Assembly: GCF_037327425.1 (NCBI RefSeq)
Contig: NZ_CP147846.1
Location: 4,464,001 to 4,528,000 of the forward strand
DNA from: Rhodococcus sovatensis
GTDB lineage: Bacteria; Actinomycetota; Actinomycetes; Mycobacteriales; Mycobacteriaceae
Length of the DNA stretch: 64,000 nt
Direction of reading: 5' to 3'
Numbering within the stretch: position 1 is the stretch's first letter; the number at the start of each line of letters is the position of its first letter. Under the pieces are notes generated by a model, which was not told the origin of the DNA, searched no databases, and saw only the letters and a list, made by a program, of their open reading frames with translations. A program made the position numbers and the translations under genes. Shown here in pieces: positions 61,485-64,000 of this stretch.

Positions 61485-62438
61485 ATGTCCGTCAGCATCA
61501 GCACCCACAACGCGTGCGTCGACTTTCCGATCTTCGACGCCAAGACGCGCTCACTCAAGAAGGCTTTCCTCGGCAAAGCGGGTGGAGCGATCGACCGGAA
61601 CAGCTCCGACGTCGTCGTCGTCGAAGCCCTCCGCGACATCACGATGAACCTGAAGGACGGCGACCGCATCGGACTCGTCGGGCACAATGGCGCAGGCAAG
61701 TCGACGCTCCTACGTCTGCTATCGGGCATCTACGAGCCGACGCGTGGCAGCGCCTCGGTTCGCGGCCGCGTCGCGCCGGTGTTCGATCTGGGCGTCGGCA
61801 TGGACCCCGAGATCTCCGGCTACGAGAACATCATCATCCGCGGCCTGTTCCTCGGGCAGACGCGCAAGCAGATGCTCGCGAAGATGGACGAGATCGCCGA
61901 CTTCACCGAACTCGGCGACTACCTCGACATGCCGCTTCGGACCTACTCGACGGGTATGCGCGTGCGCGTCGCAATGGGCGTCGTCACCAGCATCGATCCC
62001 GAGATCCTGCTGCTCGACGAGGGCATCGGGGCCGTCGACGCCGAATTCATGAAGAAGGCGCGTATTCGCCTGCAGGAGCTGGTCAAGCGCTCCGGCATCC
62101 TCGTCTTCGCCAGCCATTCCAACGAGTTCCTCGCCCAGCTGTGCGATCGCGCGATGTGGATCGACCACGGCCAGATCCGTCAGGAAGGCGGCATCGAAGA
62201 CGTCGTGCGCGCGTACGAGGGTGACGATGCGGGCGATCATGTGGCGACGATTCTGAAAGAGCTCGCCCGGGATGCGGGAGTGGAGCCTGCGGAACGACCA
62301 GAAAATGCAGCAGTGGAGCCTGCGGAACGACCAGAAAATGCAGCAGTGGAGCCTGCGGAACGACCAGAAAATGCAGCAGTGGAGCCTGCGGAACGACCAG
62401 AGAATGCAGCACGACCGGGCGATGACGCGGGTGAGTGA
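61485..62438 (+). CDS. wzt: Galactan ABC exporter ATPase (Wzt/RfbE) with repeat tail
   Basis: A 317-residue ABC ATPase: Walker A GHNGAGKSTLLRLL (about 66), signature YSTGMRVRVAMG (about 154), Walker B ILLLDEGIGAVDA, and H-loop FASHSNEF. It corresponds to Rv3781. Unusually, after residue 264 the tail consists of four VEPAERPENAA repeats encoded by a 33-bp DNA repeat, absent from typical Wzt. The stop lies inside the next gene (17-base overlap with glfT1). Confidence 0.94.
   Translation: MSVSISTHNACVDFPIFDAKTRSLKKAFLGKAGGAIDRNSSDVVVVEALRDITMNLKDGDRIGLVGHNGAGKSTLLRLLSGIYEPTRGSASVRGRVAPVFDLGVGMDPEISGYENIIIRGLFLGQTRKQMLAKMDEIADFTELGDYLDMPLRTYSTGMRVRVAMGVVTSIDPEILLLDEGIGAVDAEFMKKARIRLQELVKRSGILVFASHSNEFLAQLCDRAMWIDHGQIRQEGGIEDVVRAYEGDDAGDHVATILKELARDAGVEPAERPENAAVEPAERPENAAVEPAERPENAAVEPAERPENAARPGDDAGE
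62280..62411 (+). repeat. In-gene 33-bp tandem repeat
   Basis: Four copies of GTGGAGCCTGCGGAACGAC plus CAGAAAATGCAGCA at 62280, 62313, 62346 and 62379, in frame within wzt. The 19-bp core is the same as at 60481-60569. All copies are nearly identical, indicating recent expansion. Confidence 0.95.
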
Positions 62439-63330
62439 GAAGATCATCGGGGTGATCGTGACGCACAAGCGTCGCGAATTGCTGGCTCGATCGCTCGATG
62501 TCATCACGCACCAGAGCCGGCCGCTCGACCACCTCGTCGTCGTCGACAATGCCCACGAAGACGATGTTCGCGAACTCGTCGAATCGGCTGAGCTTCCGAC
62601 GACGTATCTTGGGTCGCATCACAATCTTGGGGGCGCCGGCGGATTCGCCCTCGGCATCCTCTACGCGCTCTCGCTCGGCGCGGACTGGGTCTTTCTCGCC
62701 GACGACGACGGGCGTCCCGAGGGCCCCGATGTGCTTGCAACGCTGTATGCCTGCGCGCTGAAGCACGACCTCGACGAGGTGTCCCCCGTCGTCTGTGACA
62801 TCGACGACCCGGATCGGCTCGCGTTCCCGTTGCGACGCGGCGTCGAGTGGCGTCGGCTGCGATCCGAGCTGATCGATCCGCGTAATCCGGACGACGATCT
62901 GCTCGAAGGTATCGCGTCGTTGTTCAACGGTGCCCTGTTCAAGGCGTCGACGATCGATGCGGTCGGGGTACCGGATCTGCGGCTGTTCGTGCGCGGCGAC
63001 GAGGTCGAGGTTCATCGTCGGCTGCAGCGTTCGGGGCTCAAGTTCGGTACCTGTCTGACCGCTGCGTACGTCCACCCGAACGGCGCCGACGAGTTCAAGC
63101 CGATCCTCGGGGGTCGGATGCACACCCAGTATCCCGACGACCCCACCAAGCGCTACTTCACCTACCGGAACCGTGGCTATCTCATGTCTCAGCCCGGGAT
63201 GCGAAAGCTCCTCCCGCAGGAGTGGATTCGGTTCGGTTGGTTCTTCCTTGTGACCACTCACAATCCCAAGGGTCTGGCGGAGTGGCTGCGGCTTCGCCGG
63301 CTCGGGCGTCGGGAGCACTTTCGGCGCTGA
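62422..63330 (+). CDS. glfT1: Galactofuranosyltransferase GlfT1
   Basis: A 302-residue GT2 (GT-A fold) glycosyltransferase: IIGVIVTHKRRELLARSLDV, DHLVVVDNAHEDD, the DDD motif WVFLADDDGRPEG (about 91-95), SLFNGALFKAS, and FVRGDEVEVHRR. It corresponds to Rv3782, which adds the first galactofuranose residues to the lipid-linked linker. ATG 62422 overlaps wzt; a GTG at 62431 is an alternative. Confidence 0.94.
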   Translation: MTRVSEKIIGVIVTHKRRELLARSLDVITHQSRPLDHLVVVDNAHEDDVRELVESAELPTTYLGSHHNLGGAGGFALGILYALSLGADWVFLADDDGRPEGPDVLATLYACALKHDLDEVSPVVCDIDDPDRLAFPLRRGVEWRRLRSELIDPRNPDDDLLEGIASLFNGALFKASTIDAVGVPDLRLFVRGDEVEVHRRLQRSGLKFGTCLTAAYVHPNGADEFKPILGGRMHTQYPDDPTKRYFTYRNRGYLMSQPGMRKLLPQEWIRFGWFFLVTTHNPKGLAEWLRLRRLGRREHFRR

Positions 63331-63384
63331 GGTGGGCGCTCCGCCCCCCAGTGGCAAGGTGGGCGCTCCGCCCCCAGTGGCGCG
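63331..63384. repeat. Two-copy GC-rich direct repeat
   Basis: GGTGGGCGCTCCGCCCC(C)AGTGGC twice in a row, 26-28 bases apart, each forming a GGGCG/CGCCC hairpin directly after glfT1. It may serve as a terminator. Confidence 0.7.
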
Positions 63385-63501
63385 GTTAAGGTTCCTCTGG
63401 TGCACTCAATCGTGCCACTGCGCCGGAGGCGCACCCTGCAATGAACCTCTGCGGAACGAGCCGTTAGGACGCGCGCCGGACTCCTCGGCTACCGTGTGCG
63501 C

Positions 63502-64000
63502 ATGACGGAACCTCGGAAGCTGACGGATCGGATTCGGCATTCGGCGCGGGAGAAGTTGCAACGCGCAATCGGTGAGGTTCTGGACAAGCAGACCGCGCAG
63601 CTCGCCGAGCAGACCGGACATCAGCAGGAAAAGCTGCTCGAGATCCTAGAACGCCAACGACGCGAGATCGATGATCTCCACGCGTTCATTCGAGGACTCG
63701 AAATGCGTATGCGGCGGGACATCCCGTACGCGTCCGATGTCGAGGCCGCCGCGCAGAGCGCCGAGTTCGCGGAAGAGGTCATGCCGAAGGCCCCGACATT
63801 CCTTCGCCCACACGCAACGTTGCGCTTCGCACTCGGCGAGGTGTCCGTTCCGGGAATGGCGCTCGAATTCGGCGTCGCCAGTGGCACCACCCTCGAGATC
63901 ATCGCCGAGGAGATGGCGTCTAAGAAGGACATCACGGTCGTCGCCGGGTTCGACGTCTTCTCCGGGCTACCGGAGACGTGGCGTACCGGGTTTCCCAAAG
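63502..64000 (+). CDS. Class I SAM-dependent methyltransferase (3' end outside window)
   Basis: 166 residues visible from ATG 63502. A helical coiled N-terminus (QLAEQTGHQQEKLLEILERQ, then RREIDDLHAFIRGLE) precedes the methyltransferase core, where GMALEFGVASGTTLEIIAEE is motif I for SAM binding and VVAGFDVFSGLPETW follows as motif II. Of the TylF/MycF-like type. Its place beside the galactan genes suggests cell-envelope or glycan methylation (inference). Confidence 0.8.
   Translation, partial: MTEPRKLTDRIRHSAREKLQRAIGEVLDKQTAQLAEQTGHQQEKLLEILERQRREIDDLHAFIRGLEMRMRRDIPYASDVEAAAQSAEFAEEVMPKAPTFLRPHATLRFALGEVSVPGMALEFGVASGTTLEIIAEEMASKKDITVVAGFDVFSGLPETWRTGFPK

Noticed and set aside
60481..62411. 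Tandem repeats considered as a CRISPR array
   Set aside because: The spacers between repeats are identical and the repeat is partly coding; there are no cas genes. No CRISPR array is seen in the window.

Overview
The window is high-GC actinobacterial DNA, most likely Rhodococcus or a close mycolic-acid relative. The evidence is a mycolyltransferase-like esterase, a stand-alone aminotransferase of the mycobacterial Pat/HisC2 type, the bacterial proteasome activator Bpa, Lsr2, an EspR-like regulator, ESX-type secretion substrates, and the galactan export/galactofuranosyl genes wzm-wzt-glfT1. No tool was run; calls rest on reading the sequence and translations.

Layout. (1) 0-6.6 kb is chromosomal: dienelactone hydrolase-like gene (cut by the window edge), pat, mycolyltransferase, YrhK-like protein, DUF2252, DUF3072, excalibur protein, and a pseudouridine synthase split by a one-base C-run change. 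(2) 6.65-18.2 kb is an accessory block. It lies between two roughly 92% identical copies of the rluA 3' end plus the neighbouring DUF4288 gene. It holds an ImmA/IrrE, MAB_1171c-like and EspR-like trio (the membrane gene split by an IS3 element), an MFS exporter split by an IS407-type element, an immunity-gene relic, a GyrA-like mini-protein, a secreted protein, and IS1380 and IS630 copies. (3) 18.2-19.8 kb is chromosome: DUF4288 and a GGDEF cyclase. (4) About 19.88-55.76 kb is an integrated mobile element at the 3' end of tRNA-Ser(TGA), with a large serine recombinase at the right end. (5) 55.8-64 kb is chromosomal: MarR, aldo/keto reductase, quinone oxidoreductase, a cysteine-desulfurase-like protein, bpa, wzm, wzt, glfT1 and a partial methyltransferase. 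The order resembles the Rv3777-Rv3783 region of M. tuberculosis.

The mobile element looks like an accretion of units. A terminator-plus-attachment-like repeat occurs at 19.9, 24.7 and 31.2 kb, and the tRNA lies at 55.75 kb. Unit 1 carries an apparently intact Gabija-type pair (OLD/TOPRIM nuclease plus UvrD-like helicase). Unit 2 carries a second OLD/UvrD pair wrecked by three IS copies, an inversion and a deletion that can be undone on paper. Unit 3 carries an XRE-ImmA/IrrE fusion, an ESX-type toxin module (EspC-like protein, delivery half, Tox-REase-5 half, Imm52), Lsr2, a cluster of unrecognised genes around a ParA-like ATPase, two unusual membrane proteins and a decayed nuclease. It ends in a transfer/maintenance module: small membrane proteins, VirD4/HerA-type ATPase, replication-relaxation protein, DNA methyltransferase, ArdA anti-restriction, XRE, ImmA/IrrE and integrase. 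The likeliest places for undescribed biology are the 37.4-46.1 kb cluster and the accretion of defence units.
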